NCBI RefSeq assembly: GCF_026343295.1
Contig: NZ_JAPELY010000002.1
Location: forward strand, 62,001-126,000
Origin: Streptomyces sp. NBC_00083
GTDB lineage: Bacteria > Actinomycetota > Actinomycetes > Streptomycetales > Streptomycetaceae
Direction: 5' to 3'
Length of the DNA: 64,000 nt
Shown: positions 41,665-51,812 of the stretch, piece by piece
How the letters are laid out: every line of letters starts with the position of its first letter
How positions within the stretch are numbered: position 1 is the stretch's first letter
Position numbers and translations under genes: made by a program
Notes under the pieces: model-generated
The model's input: only the letters and a program-made list of their open reading frames with translations
The model's database searches: none
Told to the model about the DNA's origin: nothing

Positions 41665-42948
41665 GTGACCGAGCCGCTCTCCGAACACACCGCGGACGTG
41701 ATCGTCGTCGGCGCCGGCCCGGCCGGTTCGACGACCGCGTACTACCTGGCCAAGGCCGGACTCGACGTGCTGCTCCTGGAGAAGACCGCCTTCCCGCGCG
41801 AGAAGGTGTGCGGCGACGGGCTGACCCCGCGCGCCACCAAGCAGCTCGTCTCCATGGGGATCGACATCTCCGAGGAAGCCGGCTGGCTGCGCAACAAGGG
41901 GCTGCGGATCATCGGCGGCGGCGTCCGCCTCCAGCTCGACTGGCCGGACCTCGCCTCGTACCCGGACTACGGACTCGTCCGCAAGCGCGACGACTTCGAC
42001 GAGCAGCTCGCCCGGCAGGCGCAGAAGGCCGGCGCGCGGCTGTACGAGCGCTGCAACGTCGGCGCCCCGATCGTGGACGAGCGCACCGGCCGCATCACCG
42101 GCGTCAACGCCAAGCTCGGCGAGGAGAAGACCCCGGTCACCTTCCACGCCCCGCTCGTGGTCGCCGCGGACGGCAACTCGACGCGGCTCTCCCTCGCGAT
42201 GGGCCTGCACCGGCGCGAGGACCGCCCGATGGGCGTCGCCGTACGGACCTACTTCACCTCGCCCCGCCACGACGACGACTACCTGGAGTCCTGGCTCGAA
42301 CTCTGGGACCGGCGCGGCCCGCAGGAGCGGCTGCTGCCGGGGTACGGCTGGATCTTCGGCATGGGCGACGGCACGTCCAACGTCGGCCTCGGCATCCTCA
42401 ACTCCTCGTCCGCCTTCAAGGAGCTCGACTGGCGCGAGATCCTCAAGGCGTGGTGCGCGTCCATGCCGGAGGACTGGGGCTACACCCCGGAGAACATGAC
42501 GGGCCCGATCCGCGGCGCCGCCCTCCCCATGGCCTTCAACCGCCAGCCGCACTACACCAAGGGCCTGCTGCTCGTCGGTGACGCGGGCGGCCTGGTCAAC
42601 CCGTTCAACGGCGAGGGCATCGCGTACGCGATGGAATCGGGACAGATCGCCGCGGACGTCATCGTCCAGGCCCACGCCCGCGCGACCCCGTCTCAGCGGG
42701 AACTGGCCCTGCACGCCTACCCGAAGATCCTCAAGGACACGTACGGCGGCTACTACACGCTGGGCCGCGCCTTCGTGAAGCTCATCGGCAACCCGAAGGT
42801 CATGAAGATCGCCACCCAGCGCGGCCTCACCCACCCGCTCCTGATGAAGTTCACCCTGAAGATGCTGGCCAACCTGACCGACCCGACGGGCGGCGACGCG
42901 ATGGACCGCATCATCAACGGCCTGTCGAAGGTGGCCCCGAAGGCCTGA
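41665..42948 (+). CDS. Geranylgeranyl reductase family flavoprotein, MenJ-like menaquinone reductase
   Basis: 427 residues. FAD-binding ADVIVVGAGPAGSTTAYYLAKAGLDVLLLEK, CGDGLTPRATKQL (family-specific loop), and GLLLVGDAGGLVNPFNGEGIAYAMESGQIA (second FAD motif). The C-terminus is hydrophobic and suits membrane association. In mycobacteria the related MenJ saturates a beta-isoprene unit of menaquinone; streptomycetes make partly saturated MK-9 species, so one such enzyme is expected. Location between mqnG and the nuo operon supports this. GTG start with GGGAGAT upstream. Its 3' end overlaps the convergent DUF998 gene by 35 bases. Confidence 0.88.
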   Translation: MTEPLSEHTADVIVVGAGPAGSTTAYYLAKAGLDVLLLEKTAFPREKVCGDGLTPRATKQLVSMGIDISEEAGWLRNKGLRIIGGGVRLQLDWPDLASYPDYGLVRKRDDFDEQLARQAQKAGARLYERCNVGAPIVDERTGRITGVNAKLGEEKTPVTFHAPLVVAADGNSTRLSLAMGLHRREDRPMGVAVRTYFTSPRHDDDYLESWLELWDRRGPQERLLPGYGWIFGMGDGTSNVGLGILNSSSAFKELDWREILKAWCASMPEDWGYTPENMTGPIRGAALPMAFNRQPHYTKGLLLVGDAGGLVNPFNGEGIAYAMESGQIAADVIVQAHARATPSQRELALHAYPKILKDTYGGYYTLGRAFVKLIGNPKVMKIATQRGLTHPLLMKFTLKMLANLTDPTGGDAMDRIINGLSKVAPKA

Positions 42949-43609
42949 CCGCGCCGCCGGCCGGTCCCGAGCGGCCGGCCGGTCGGGACGCGGCGATGCC
43001 CAGGACGCCGGCGGCCGACGCCCAGAGCAGGAGGGGGAAGGCGGCGGCGCGTTCCATGCCGCCCATGCCGAGCATCAGGTAGTGGCGGGAGAAGCACAGG
43101 CCGGTCGCGGTGAGCGCCGCGGCTCCCAGCAGGCCGGTGCCCCACCGCAGGGGTGCCGGTACGTGGTCCCCGAGGCCGGACCCGGCCACCACGAGGCCGA
43201 TGTTGCCGGCCGCCATGACGAGCAGGGCGCCCAGGACGTGCCTGCCCCGGTCGACGTCGGCGGGGACCACACCGGCCAGCACGTATCCGACGCCTGCGGT
43301 CACGAGCAGCAGCCGGGCCGCGGCGGCGGACCGGCTCGCGCGCCAGAGCGGACCGCCGGTCAGGGCGGCGCCCACCACGAGCAGCACCCCCAGGGCCACG
43401 AACGCACCGCTCATCAGGCCGTGTTCGGGGGAACAGATGTAGCGCGGATTGGGATCGGAACGCACCGCACAGTGGGCGTTGGTCAGGTCGCTGATGTTGT
43501 TCCGGGCCCAGCTGTACGGTCTGGCCCACGCCGACTGGGCGATCCCGTGGACGACGAAGAACTGCGCCACGCCCACGATCCACGCCGCATACCCGGTCCG
43601 GACTCTCAC
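42914..43609 (-). CDS. DUF998 family membrane protein
   Basis: 231 residues and six membrane helices: AAWIVGVAQFFVVHGIAQ, then YSWARNNISDL (family motif), GLMSGAFVALGVLLVVGAALT, LLLVTAGVGYVLAGVVP, VLGALLVMAAGNIGLVVAG, LLGAAALTATGLCF and a final helix. Ends with a Gly/Pro-rich tail that overlaps the reductase gene. Function unknown. Confidence 0.85.
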   Translation of the reverse strand: MRVRTGYAAWIVGVAQFFVVHGIAQSAWARPYSWARNNISDLTNAHCAVRSDPNPRYICSPEHGLMSGAFVALGVLLVVGAALTGGPLWRASRSAAAARLLLVTAGVGYVLAGVVPADVDRGRHVLGALLVMAAGNIGLVVAGSGLGDHVPAPLRWGTGLLGAAALTATGLCFSRHYLMLGMGGMERAAAFPLLLWASAAGVLGIAASRPAGRSGPAGGAVRPSGPPSTGR

Positions 43610-43651
43610 CCGTCCACCCTTCCGCCACGCGGACTCCGTGCGGACAGCCGG

Positions 43652-44230
43652 CTACGCGGTGCCGAGCACGTCGAAGACGTTCTTCTGGAGCCCGTTCGCG
43701 TACGCCTCGTGTTCCACGAGACGCAGCCGCTGGGTGTCCTTGTCCGCCGTGCTGAACAGGCGCTTGCCCGCGCCGAGCAGGAGGGGGAAGACCAGCAGGT
43801 GGTAACGGTCGATCAGGCCGGCGTCGGACAGCGCGTGGTTCAGGGCGGCGCTGCCGTGCACGATGACCGGGCCGCCCTCGGTCCGCTTCAGGGCGGCCAC
43901 CTCGTCGAGTGAGCGCAGGATCGTCGTCTCGCCCCAGTCCGCCACCAGGTCGCCCTCCGTGAGGGTGGTGGAGACGACGTACTTCGGCATCGCCTTGTAA
44001 CCGGCGAACTCCTCCATAGCGGGCCACACCGGGCTGAACGCCTCGTAACTGGCGCGGCCGAGGAGCATCGCGGTGGCCTCCTCCTGCTCGCGGCCCTTGA
44101 TCTCGAACGCCTCGGGCAGGAACTCGACGTCCTTGAAGGTCCATCCGGCGTTGCGGTAACCGGGCTCGCCGCCCGGGGCCTCCACGACGCCGTCGAGCGA
44201 GATGAACGCGGTGCTGATCAGGGTGCGCAT
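43652..44230 (-). CDS. RibD/dihydrofolate reductase-like family protein
   Basis: 192 residues starting MRTLISTAFISLDGVVEAPGG, the usual start of this family (YwjB/YyaP-like). Other marks: MLLGRASYEAFSPVW, KYVVSTTL, LKRTEGGPVIVHGSAALNHALSDAGLIDRYHLLVFPLLLGAGKRLF. It has the NADPH-binding fold of RibD and DHFR, but its substrate is unknown. GAGG lies 6 bases upstream of the ATG. The frame remains open to 44374 through an 18-bp repeat encoding NPLNPQH-like units, which is better read as leader. Confidence 0.88.
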   Translation of the reverse strand: MRTLISTAFISLDGVVEAPGGEPGYRNAGWTFKDVEFLPEAFEIKGREQEEATAMLLGRASYEAFSPVWPAMEEFAGYKAMPKYVVSTTLTEGDLVADWGETTILRSLDEVAALKRTEGGPVIVHGSAALNHALSDAGLIDRYHLLVFPLLLGAGKRLFSTADKDTQRLRLVEHEAYANGLQKNVFDVLGTA

Positions 44231-44252
44231 CGGGGGCCTCGATTTCTGCTGC

Positions 44253-44324
44253 TTCTGCGGGCTCAGCGGATTCTGCAAGTTCAGCGGGTGCTGCGGGTTC
44301 AGCGGGTGCTGCGGGTTCAGCGGG
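44253..44324 (-). repeat. Four 18-bp imperfect tandem repeats upstream of the RibD-like gene
   Basis: Copies at 44253-44270, 44271-44288, 44289-44306 and 44307-44324 share the pattern TGCTGCGGGTTCAGCGGG; the last two are identical. They lie 22 bases upstream of the chosen start codon. Translated from an upstream ATG (44374) they would give Pro/Asn/Gln-rich heptads, but no good ribosome site precedes it. Confidence 0.85.
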
Positions 44325-44393
44325 TTCGAAGGGGCACTCACCGCATTCTGACCCCCGGTCACCGTCAAACCCATCGGCCGCCGCGCGCGCCGC

Positions 44394-44939
44394 TCAGCTG
44401 CGCCGCTCCACCTCGTCCGTCCAGCGGACCGGGACCTCTCCGGCGAACCGGGACAGACCGGTGCGGAGTTCGTCCGGCGAGAGCCCGCCGCCCTGGCGGC
44501 GCGCCACGTACTCGTGGCGCCTGCCGTCGTGCAGCGTCACCCACACCGCGCGGTGGTGCTCGTAGCCGCCTGCGGTGCCTTCGTCGCCGATCTCCCAGAT
44601 CGCGACGGTTCCGACCTCGATCTCCCGCACCTGCGACCAGGGCGCGTCGAACCGGCCGGCCAGATGTATGCCCGCCTCGTCCGCCCGGATGACGGGGCGC
44701 AGCGCCCCGTACACGCAGGCGACGACCAGGAACGCCCCGGCGCCGATGACGAACAGCGCGAAGCCCCAACCGAAGGCGAGCTTCGACCAGTCGACGGGGC
44801 CCTGCCAGGGGCGGATGCCGGTCAGCATCCACAGGCCGAGCACCATGAACACGATGCCGATCGCGGCGAACATGCCGAGCCCGTCGGCGTAGACCTCATA
44901 GGCCCGCGGTTCCGCGTCGTCCCGCGCCTGCTCGTCCAT
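44394..44939 (-). CDS. PH-like domain membrane protein
   Basis: 181 residues. Two membrane helices (GMFAAIGIVFMVLGLWMLTGI and FGWGFALFVIGAGAFLVVACVYG) precede a beta-rich cytoplasmic domain of the bacterial PH type (PVIRADEAGIHLAGRFDAPWSQVREIEVGTVAIWEI, ending VWVTLHDGRRHEYVARRQGG). Such proteins are thought to act at the membrane, but the role is unknown. ATG start after GGGGTGGG. Confidence 0.8.
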   Translation of the reverse strand: MDEQARDDAEPRAYEVYADGLGMFAAIGIVFMVLGLWMLTGIRPWQGPVDWSKLAFGWGFALFVIGAGAFLVVACVYGALRPVIRADEAGIHLAGRFDAPWSQVREIEVGTVAIWEIGDEGTAGGYEHHRAVWVTLHDGRRHEYVARRQGGGLSPDELRTGLSRFAGEVPVRWTDEVERRS

Positions 44940-45005
44940 GCGCCCACCCCCTGACAGGGGATGCTGCCCGGATACGGGCAGAGTTCAACAATTCCGGGCA
45001 TGCCG

Positions 45006-45043
45006 AAGGGCCGTCGCTCCCGAGCGGGGGAGTAACGGCCCTT
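45006..45043 (-). terminator. Hairpin terminator of the NlpC/P60 gene
   Basis: 9-bp outer stem AAGGGCCGT/ACGGCCCTT (45006-45014 with 45035-45043) around a GC-rich loop, 41 bases beyond the stop codon of the minus-strand gene. Confidence 0.65.
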
Positions 45044-45083
45044 GCAGGCGGTGCTTGTACGGCTCAGAAGGCTGCTGTGCGCC

Positions 45084-45911
45084 TCAGAGAACGCGGACGG
45101 CGCCCGAGGGGGAGTCCCAGTCCAGGCTGCGCTCGACGACGCCGGTGGAGGGGTTCTGCGCGCCGACGAAGTTGCCGCCGCCCACGTAGATCGCCACGTG
45201 GTACGCGGAGCCCTTGCCGCCCCAGTAAAGGATGTCGCCCGGCTGGAGGTTGGACAGCGACACCTCGGTGCCGGTGGCCGACTGGTCCTGCGAGACGCGC
45301 GGCAGGTCGACGCCGACCTGGCGGTAGGCGGCCTGCACGAGACCCGAGCAGTCGTACGCGCTGGAGCCGGTGGCGCCGGAGACGTACGCCTTGCCGACCT
45401 GGGCCAGGGCGAAGTTCACGATGGCGGCGGCGGAGCCCGTGGCGTTGGACGACTTGAACGAGGTCGTGCCGGTGGACGCGGCGGTCGAGGCCGACTTGAG
45501 CGTGGTGCGCTCGGCGGAGCGGGAGGCGCGCTCGGCGGCGTCGGCCTTCGCCTTGGCCTCGGCTTCGGCCTTCGCCTTGGCTTCGGCGGCCTTGGCCTCG
45601 GCGTCGTCCTTGGCCTTCTTGGCGTCCTTGGCGGCGGTGGACGCTGCGGCGTCCTGAGCGGCCTGGAGCTGGAGGTCGGCGGCAACTGCCTTGGTGGCCT
45701 GGGCGGAAGCGGCCGCGGTGGTCGCGAGGTCACCGGTCAGCGTGGGCATCTCGATGGTCTCGGTGACCGGCTGGGCGGCGATGGCCGGGGCGGCCGCACC
45801 TGCCAGCGCGATGGTGCTGAGTACGCCACCGGCAACTCCGGCCCGGAGCGAGACCTTCGAGGCGCTGCGGCGGGGCTTCCGGTGGCTGGGTATGTGAGCG
45901 GTGTGGGACAT
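45084..45911 (-). CDS. Secreted NlpC/P60 (C40) peptidoglycan endopeptidase
   Basis: 275 residues. A signal peptide (VAGGVLSTIALAGAAAPAIAAQP) is followed by an Ala/Lys/Glu-rich coiled-coil segment (about residues 62-135) and a C-terminal NlpC/P60 domain with catalytic Cys188 (SAYDCSGLVQAAY) and His238 (SAYHVAIYVGG). These enzymes cut gamma-D-Glu-diaminopimelate bonds in peptidoglycan. The start MSHTAHIPSHRK fits the signal; the frame is open upstream to 46061. A Crp-type site and two leader hairpins lie upstream, suggesting control tied to germination or growth. Divergent from nuoA. Confidence 0.92.
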   Translation of the reverse strand: MSHTAHIPSHRKPRRSASKVSLRAGVAGGVLSTIALAGAAAPAIAAQPVTETIEMPTLTGDLATTAAASAQATKAVAADLQLQAAQDAAASTAAKDAKKAKDDAEAKAAEAKAKAEAEAKAKADAAERASRSAERTTLKSASTAASTGTTSFKSSNATGSAAAIVNFALAQVGKAYVSGATGSSAYDCSGLVQAAYRQVGVDLPRVSQDQSATGTEVSLSNLQPGDILYWGGKGSAYHVAIYVGGGNFVGAQNPSTGVVERSLDWDSPSGAVRVL

Positions 45912-45979
45912 GGGAATAACCGCTATCAGGGGTTCAGGGTTCCCTTCAAGAAACGTGTGCTGCGCCACAGTTGGCCATG

Positions 45980-46020
45980 GAAGCGGTGAATCCGCTTCGT
46001 GACGGCGTTTATTGACGCCG
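45980..46020 (-). promoter_or_regulatory. Two adjacent hairpins in the NlpC/P60 leader
   Basis: GAAGCGG-TGAAT-CCGCTTC (45980-45998) and CGGCGT-TTATTG-ACGCCG (46003-46020), both perfect, 69-109 bases upstream of the start codon. Known c-di-AMP (ydaO) riboswitch end motifs were looked for and not seen. Confidence 0.45.
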
Positions 46021-46150
46021 TAACGGACAAACCCGGCAGGTGCTTTCAGGGCTGTGATCATGCGTTTTCCATGAAACGCCCGAATTGCCCGGCGCTTACC
46101 ATCCCCTCACGTCGATGGCCAAGCCCCGTTGATTCCACGACCGTTGCTGC

Positions 46151-46171
46151 GTGACGCAGGTCACAGTGTGA
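46151..46171. promoter_or_regulatory. Crp-type binding site upstream of the NlpC/P60 gene
   Basis: GTGACGCAGGTCAC (46151-46164) is palindromic and fits the Streptomyces Crp consensus GTG-N6-GNCAC. It runs into a second dyad TCACA-G-TGTGA (46161-46171). It is 240 bases upstream of the hydrolase start. Crp is known to act on germination and cell-wall hydrolase genes in S. coelicolor. Confidence 0.5.
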
Positions 46172-46633
46172 AGGGATCCGGCCGACCGTGGCGAGCGTGC
46201 GGGTCTCGTGAACGTGTGCACGCGTCCACCTTTGGGCGGCGAAGTCCCTCTCATGGGTGAGCGGGGACCGCCTACCACTGACGCGCATCCATCGCCAATT
46301 TGCCTGTAGCGCACATCTCTTGATAATGCCAGACCGTCGCCGACCAGCGGTAACACCATCGAATGTCACGTCTCGTGATCACTCAGGCGCTTCGCGTATG
46401 AAGATCACCGCTCATCCGACTTCATGATCCTTCGTCAGGTGGTGGAGATCACAAAGGCGTTGTCGTACCCCGTGTCGCAGATCACAGACCGCCGGGCATA
46501 GGATGCGGGGCAGTCGGGCTTGTGAACTGCCTCACATGTACGCGATCTTCGCGCGGCATGAAGGAATGGCGAGGCGTTCGCAGAGCCCGCTGTGCGGTCC
46601 AACGGTCAAGGACGACTGGAAGGAGCGAGGAGC
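46172..46633. promoter_or_regulatory. nuo promoter region
   Basis: The 722-base gap between the NlpC/P60 gene and nuoA holds no gene. Towards nuoA, TAGGAT (46499-46504) is a possible -10. GTGTCGCAGATCAC (46472-46485) is a one-mismatch Crp-type site. A Rex-like operator follows at 46520. A purine-rich AAGGAGCGAGGAGC directly precedes the nuoA GTG. Confidence 0.45.
46520..46537. promoter_or_regulatory. Rex-like operator in the nuo promoter region
   Basis: TTGTGAACTGCCTCACAT matches the Rex consensus TTGTGAA-N4-TTCACAA at 12 of 14 defined positions. Rex represses respiratory genes when NADH/NAD+ is low, and a Rex site upstream of nuo has been proposed in S. coelicolor. It lies just downstream of the possible -10, a good position for repression. 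Confidence 0.6.
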
Positions 46634-46993
46634 GTGAATGCCTACGCGCCCATCCTCGTGCTCGGCGCCCTCGGGGCAGGGTTTGCGATCTTTTCCGTGG
46701 TCATGGCCACGCTTATCGGCCCAAAAAGGTACAACCGGGCCAAACTTGAGGCGTACGAGTGCGGCATCGAACCCACTCCCACGCCGGCCGGCGGCGGTCG
46801 CTTCCCGATCAAGTACTACCTGACGGCGATGCTCTTCATCGTCTTCGACATCGAGATCGTCTTCCTCTACCCCTGGGCGGTCACCTTCGACGCCCTGGGG
46901 CTTTTCGGGCTCGTGGAGATGCTGCTCTTCGTGCTCACCGTCTTCGTCGCCTACGCGTATGTGTGGCGGCGCGGCGGTCTGGAATGGGACTGA
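46634..46993 (+). CDS. nuoA: NADH-quinone oxidoreductase subunit A
   Basis: 119 residues, three membrane helices. Conserved loop KLEAYECGIEPTPTPAGGGRFPIKYYLTAMLFIVFDIEIVFLYPWA carries the Cys and acidic residues that line the quinone/proton path of complex I. GTG start with an extended purine-rich ribosome site. First gene of the 14-gene nuo operon; its product contacts NuoH and NuoJ in the membrane arm. Confidence 0.96.
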   Translation: MNAYAPILVLGALGAGFAIFSVVMATLIGPKRYNRAKLEAYECGIEPTPTPAGGGRFPIKYYLTAMLFIVFDIEIVFLYPWAVTFDALGLFGLVEMLLFVLTVFVAYAYVWRRGGLEWD

Positions 46994-47010
46994 GGGGCTG
47001 AGGGGCACCT

Positions 47011-47565
47011 ATGGGACTCGAAGAGAAACTGCCTAGCGGCTTCGTACTGACCACTGTTGAGCAGGCCGCGGGCTGGGTGCGCAAGGCGTCCGTCTTCCCC
47101 GCCACCTTCGGCCTCGCCTGCTGCGCCATCGAGATGATGACGACGGGTGCGGGCCGCTACGACCTGGCCCGGTTCGGCATGGAGGTCTTCCGCGGCTCCC
47201 CGCGCCAGGCCGACCTGATGATCGTGGCCGGCCGGGTCAGCCAGAAGATGGCGCCGGTCCTGCGGCAGGTCTACGACCAGATGCCCAACCCCAAGTGGGT
47301 CATTTCCATGGGGGTTTGCGCCTCATCGGGCGGAATGTTCAACAATTACGCAATTGTTCAGGGCGTTGACCACATTGTTCCGGTTGATATCTATCTGCCC
47401 GGTTGCCCACCCCGCCCCGAGATGCTGATCGACGCGATCCTCAAGCTCCACCAGAAGATCCAGGGCTCCAAGCTCGGGGTCAATCAGGTGGAAGCGGCCC
47501 GCGAGGCCGAGGACGCGGCCCTCAAGGCGCTCCCCACCATTGAGATGAAGGGGCTGCTGCGGTGA
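47011..47565 (+). CDS. nuoB: NADH-quinone oxidoreductase subunit B
   Basis: 184 residues. Carries the ligands of terminal cluster N2: [11 protein letters not shown] (adjacent Cys pair), [11 protein letters not shown] and [19 protein letters not shown]2 passes electrons to menaquinone at the junction with NuoD and NuoH. Codon use changes sharply at 47299-47410 (ATT, GTT, AAT, TCA, GGA codons), exactly over two of the cluster ligand segments, although the protein is normal. nuoC starts inside its stop. Confidence 0.97.
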   Translation: MGLEEKLPSGFVLTTVEQAAGWVRKASVFPATFGLACCAIEMMTTGAGRYDLARFGMEVFRGSPRQADLMIVAGRVSQKMAPVLRQVYDQMPNPKWVISMGVCASSGGMFNNYAIVQGVDHIVPVDIYLPGCPPRPEMLIDAILKLHQKIQGSKLGVNQVEAAREAEDAALKALPTIEMKGLLR

Positions 47566-48287
47566 GCTCTCCCGAAACTCCGGACACCCCCGAACAGAAC
47601 GGCGTGCCCGCCCCGCGCGGGAACACCGGCGACGTCATCGGCGTACGCAAGGGCATGTTCGGCGCGGCCGACGGCGGTGACACCAGCGGCTACGGCGGCG
47701 TCATCAAGACCGTCACCCTGCCCGGTGCCACCTCGCGCCCCTACGGCGGCTGGTTCGACGAGGTCGCCGACGAACTCGAAGGCGCCCTGGAGGAGCAGGA
47801 CCTGCTCCCCGAGAACGCCATCGAGAAGACGGTCGTCGACCGCGGCGAGCTCACCTTCCACGTCGCGCGCGAGCACCTCGTCCGCGTCGCCCGCACCCTG
47901 CGCGACGACCCCGCCCTGCGCTTCGAGCTCTGTACGGGCGTCAGCGGCGTCCACTTCCTCGGGGACAAGGGGCGCGAGCTGCACGCCGTCTACCACCTGC
48001 GCTCGCTCACCCACGGCCGGCTCATCCGGCTCGAAGTGAGCGCTCCGGACAGCGACCCCCACGTCCCCTCGCTCGTCGAGGTCTACCCGACCAACGACTG
48101 GCACGAGCGCGAGACCTACGACTTCTTCGGTCTCGTCTTCGACGGCCACCCGTCGCTCACCCGGATCATGATGCCGGACGACTGGCAGGGCTTCCCGCAG
48201 CGCAAGGACTACCCCCTCGGCGGCATCGCGGTCGAGTACAAGGGCGCCCAGATCCCGGCTCCGGACCAGCGGAGGTCGTACACCTGA
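47562..48287 (+). CDS. nuoC: NADH-quinone oxidoreductase subunit C
   Basis: 241 residues. The family signature is [51 protein letters not shown] disordered N-terminal extension of about 40 residues ([20 protein letters not shown]) precedes the domain, as in other actinobacteria. GTG start overlaps the nuoB stop (GTGA). NuoC is part of the peripheral arm near NuoD, and here it is a separate gene, not a NuoCD fusion. Confidence 0.96.
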   Translation: MSSPETPDTPEQNGVPAPRGNTGDVIGVRKGMFGAADGGDTSGYGGVIKTVTLPGATSRPYGGWFDEVADELEGALEEQDLLPENAIEKTVVDRGELTFHVAREHLVRVARTLRDDPALRFELCTGVSGVHFLGDKGRELHAVYHLRSLTHGRLIRLEVSAPDSDPHVPSLVEVYPTNDWHERETYDFFGLVFDGHPSLTRIMMPDDWQGFPQRKDYPLGGIAVEYKGAQIPAPDQRRSYT

Positions 48288-49621
48288 TGTCCACTTCGAA
48301 CGGAACGTCGCACGCTTCGGCCAGGGAGACCACCGAGGGGACCGTATATACGGTCACCGGTGGCGACTGGGACGACGTCGTCCAGTCCGCGGCCAAGGCC
48401 GACGACGAGCGCATCGTCGTCAACATGGGCCCCCAGCACCCCTCCACGCACGGCGTGCTCCGGCTGATCCTGGAGATCGAGGGCGAGACCGTCACCGAGG
48501 CCCGCTGCGGAATCGGTTATCTCCACACCGGCATCGAGAAGAACCTCGAATTCCGCACCTGGACGCAGGGCACCACCTTCGTCACGCGCATGGACTACCT
48601 GACGCCGTTCTTCAACGAGACGGCGTACTGCCTCGGCGTCGAGAAGCTCCTCGGCATCACCGAGCAGATCCCCGACCGGGCCTCGGTCATCCGCGTCCTG
48701 CTCATGGAGCTCAACCGGCTCTCCTCGCACCTGGTGTGCATCGCCACCGGCGGCATGGAGCTCGGCGCGACCACGATCATGATCTACGGTTTCCGCGACC
48801 GCGAACTCATCCTCGACCTCTACGAGTTGATCACCGGCCTGCGCATGAACCACGCGTTCATCCGCCCCGGCGGCCTCGCCCAGGACCTGCCGGCGGGCGC
48901 CGTGGACCAGCTCCGCGAGTTCGTGAAGACCATGAAGAAGAACCTGCCGGAGTACGACAAGCTCGCCACCGGCAACCCCATCTTCAAGGCCCGCATGCAG
49001 GATGTCGGCTACCTCGACCTCACCGGCTGCATGGCGCTCGGCGCCACCGGCCCGATCCTGCGCTCCGCCGGTCTTCCGCACGACCTGCGCAAGACCGACC
49101 CGTACTGCGGCTACGAGAACTACGAGTTCGACGTCCCCACCACCGACACCTGCGACTCCTACGGCCGCTTCCTGGTCCGCCTCGAAGAGATGCGCCAGTC
49201 GCTCAGGATCGTCGAGCAGTGCCTGGACCGCCTGGAGCCCGGCCCGGTGATGGTCGAGGACAAGAAGATCGCCTGGCCCGCGCAGCTCGCGCTCGGCCCG
49301 GACGGACTCGGCAACTCGCTCGACCACATCAAGCAGATCATGGGCACCTCGATGGAGTCCCTCATCCACCACTTCAAGCTGGTGACCGAGGGGTTCCGGG
49401 TGCCGGCGGGCCAGGCCTACACGGCCGTCGAATCGCCCAAGGGCGAACTCGGCGTGCACGTCGTCTCCGACGGCGGCACCCGCCCCTACCGGGTCCACTT
49501 CCGCGACCCGTCCTTCACCAACCTCCAGGCCATGGCGGCGATGTGCGAGGGCGGCCAGGTCGCCGACGTCATCGTCGCCGTCGCGTCCATCGACCCCGTG
49601 ATGGGAGGCGTCGACCGGTGA
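48287..49621 (+). CDS. nuoD: NADH-quinone oxidoreductase subunit D
   Basis: 444 residues. [45 protein letters not shown] contains the His and Tyr region that shapes the quinone pocket, with later [34 protein letters not shown] 45-residue N-terminal extension precedes the conserved domain. The ATG overlaps the nuoC stop by one base. Confidence 0.97.
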   Translation: MSTSNGTSHASARETTEGTVYTVTGGDWDDVVQSAAKADDERIVVNMGPQHPSTHGVLRLILEIEGETVTEARCGIGYLHTGIEKNLEFRTWTQGTTFVTRMDYLTPFFNETAYCLGVEKLLGITEQIPDRASVIRVLLMELNRLSSHLVCIATGGMELGATTIMIYGFRDRELILDLYELITGLRMNHAFIRPGGLAQDLPAGAVDQLREFVKTMKKNLPEYDKLATGNPIFKARMQDVGYLDLTGCMALGATGPILRSAGLPHDLRKTDPYCGYENYEFDVPTTDTCDSYGRFLVRLEEMRQSLRIVEQCLDRLEPGPVMVEDKKIAWPAQLALGPDGLGNSLDHIKQIMGTSMESLIHHFKLVTEGFRVPAGQAYTAVESPKGELGVHVVSDGGTRPYRVHFRDPSFTNLQAMAAMCEGGQVADVIVAVASIDPVMGGVDR

Positions 49622-50453
49622 CCGACATCCAATTGGGCATGCCCCAACTGCCCGCGCCCGACTACCCGGCCGATGTACGCGCCCGGCTCGTAGCGGACGG
49701 CAAGGAGATCGTCGCCCGCTACCCCGACAGCCGCTCCGCGCTACTGCCGCTGCTCCACCTCTGCCAGGCGGAGGAGGGATTCGTCTCGCGCACCGGCATG
49801 GCCTTCTGCGCGGAGCTCCTGGAGCTGACGACGGCCGAGGTCACCGCGGTCGCCACCTTCTACTCCATGTACCGGCGCAAGCCGTCCGGCGAGTACCAGG
49901 TCGGCGTCTGCACCAACACGCTCTGCGCGGTGATGGGCGGCGACGCCATCTTCGACGAGCTGAAGAGCCATCTGGGCGTCGGCAACAACGAGACGACCGA
50001 CGACGGCAAGGTCACGCTCGAACACATCGAGTGCAACGCGGCCTGCGACTTCGCGCCCGTCGTGATGGTCAACTGGGAGTTCTTCGACAACCAGGACCCC
50101 GAGAGCGCCAAGCGTCTCGTCGACGACCTGCGCGCCGGCCGCCCCGTCGAACCGACCCGGGGCGCCCCCCTGTGCACGTACAAGGAGACCGCGCGGATCC
50201 TCGCCGGCTTCCCCGACGAGCGCCCCGGCGCCGTGGCCGCGACCGGCGGCGCAGGCCCCGCCTCGCTCGCCGGGCTGCGGCTCGCCAAGGGCGAGACACC
50301 GGGCGCACGCGTGGTGCACCCGCGCGGCGGCCAGGAGCCGCAGGACCGACCCCAGCCGGGCTCGCACCACTTGAGCTCGCACGACGCACCGCAGCAGACC
50401 TCGGCGTCCGACCCCGAGCACCCGGCGGGCCCGGTCTCCGAGGAGGGGAAGTG

Positions 50454-50454
<1 letters not shown>
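49618..50454 (+). CDS. nuoE: NADH-quinone oxidoreductase subunit E
   Basis: 278 residues. Thioredoxin-like [2Fe-2S] protein with ligand sets [14 protein letters not shown] and [14 protein letters not shown] (cluster N1a). From about residue 185 a low-complexity tail rich in Gly, Pro, Gln, His and Ser follows the usual domain end; it is typical of actinobacterial NuoE and has no clear function. GTG start overlaps the nuoD stop by 4 bases. Confidence 0.96.

Positions 50455-51808
<1,354 letters not shown>

Positions 51809-51812
<4 letters not shown>

Noticed and set aside
44231..44374. Longer start for the RibD-like protein
   Set aside because: The added segment is repeat-encoded, the family starts at MRTLISTAFIS, and GAGG precedes that ATG.
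45912..46440. Possible ydaO-type c-di-AMP riboswitch upstream of the NlpC/P60 gene
   Set aside because: Only a GGGAACC-like piece was found; the conserved CCGAAUCCG...GUAAGCG end is not seen. Two simple hairpins were reported instead.
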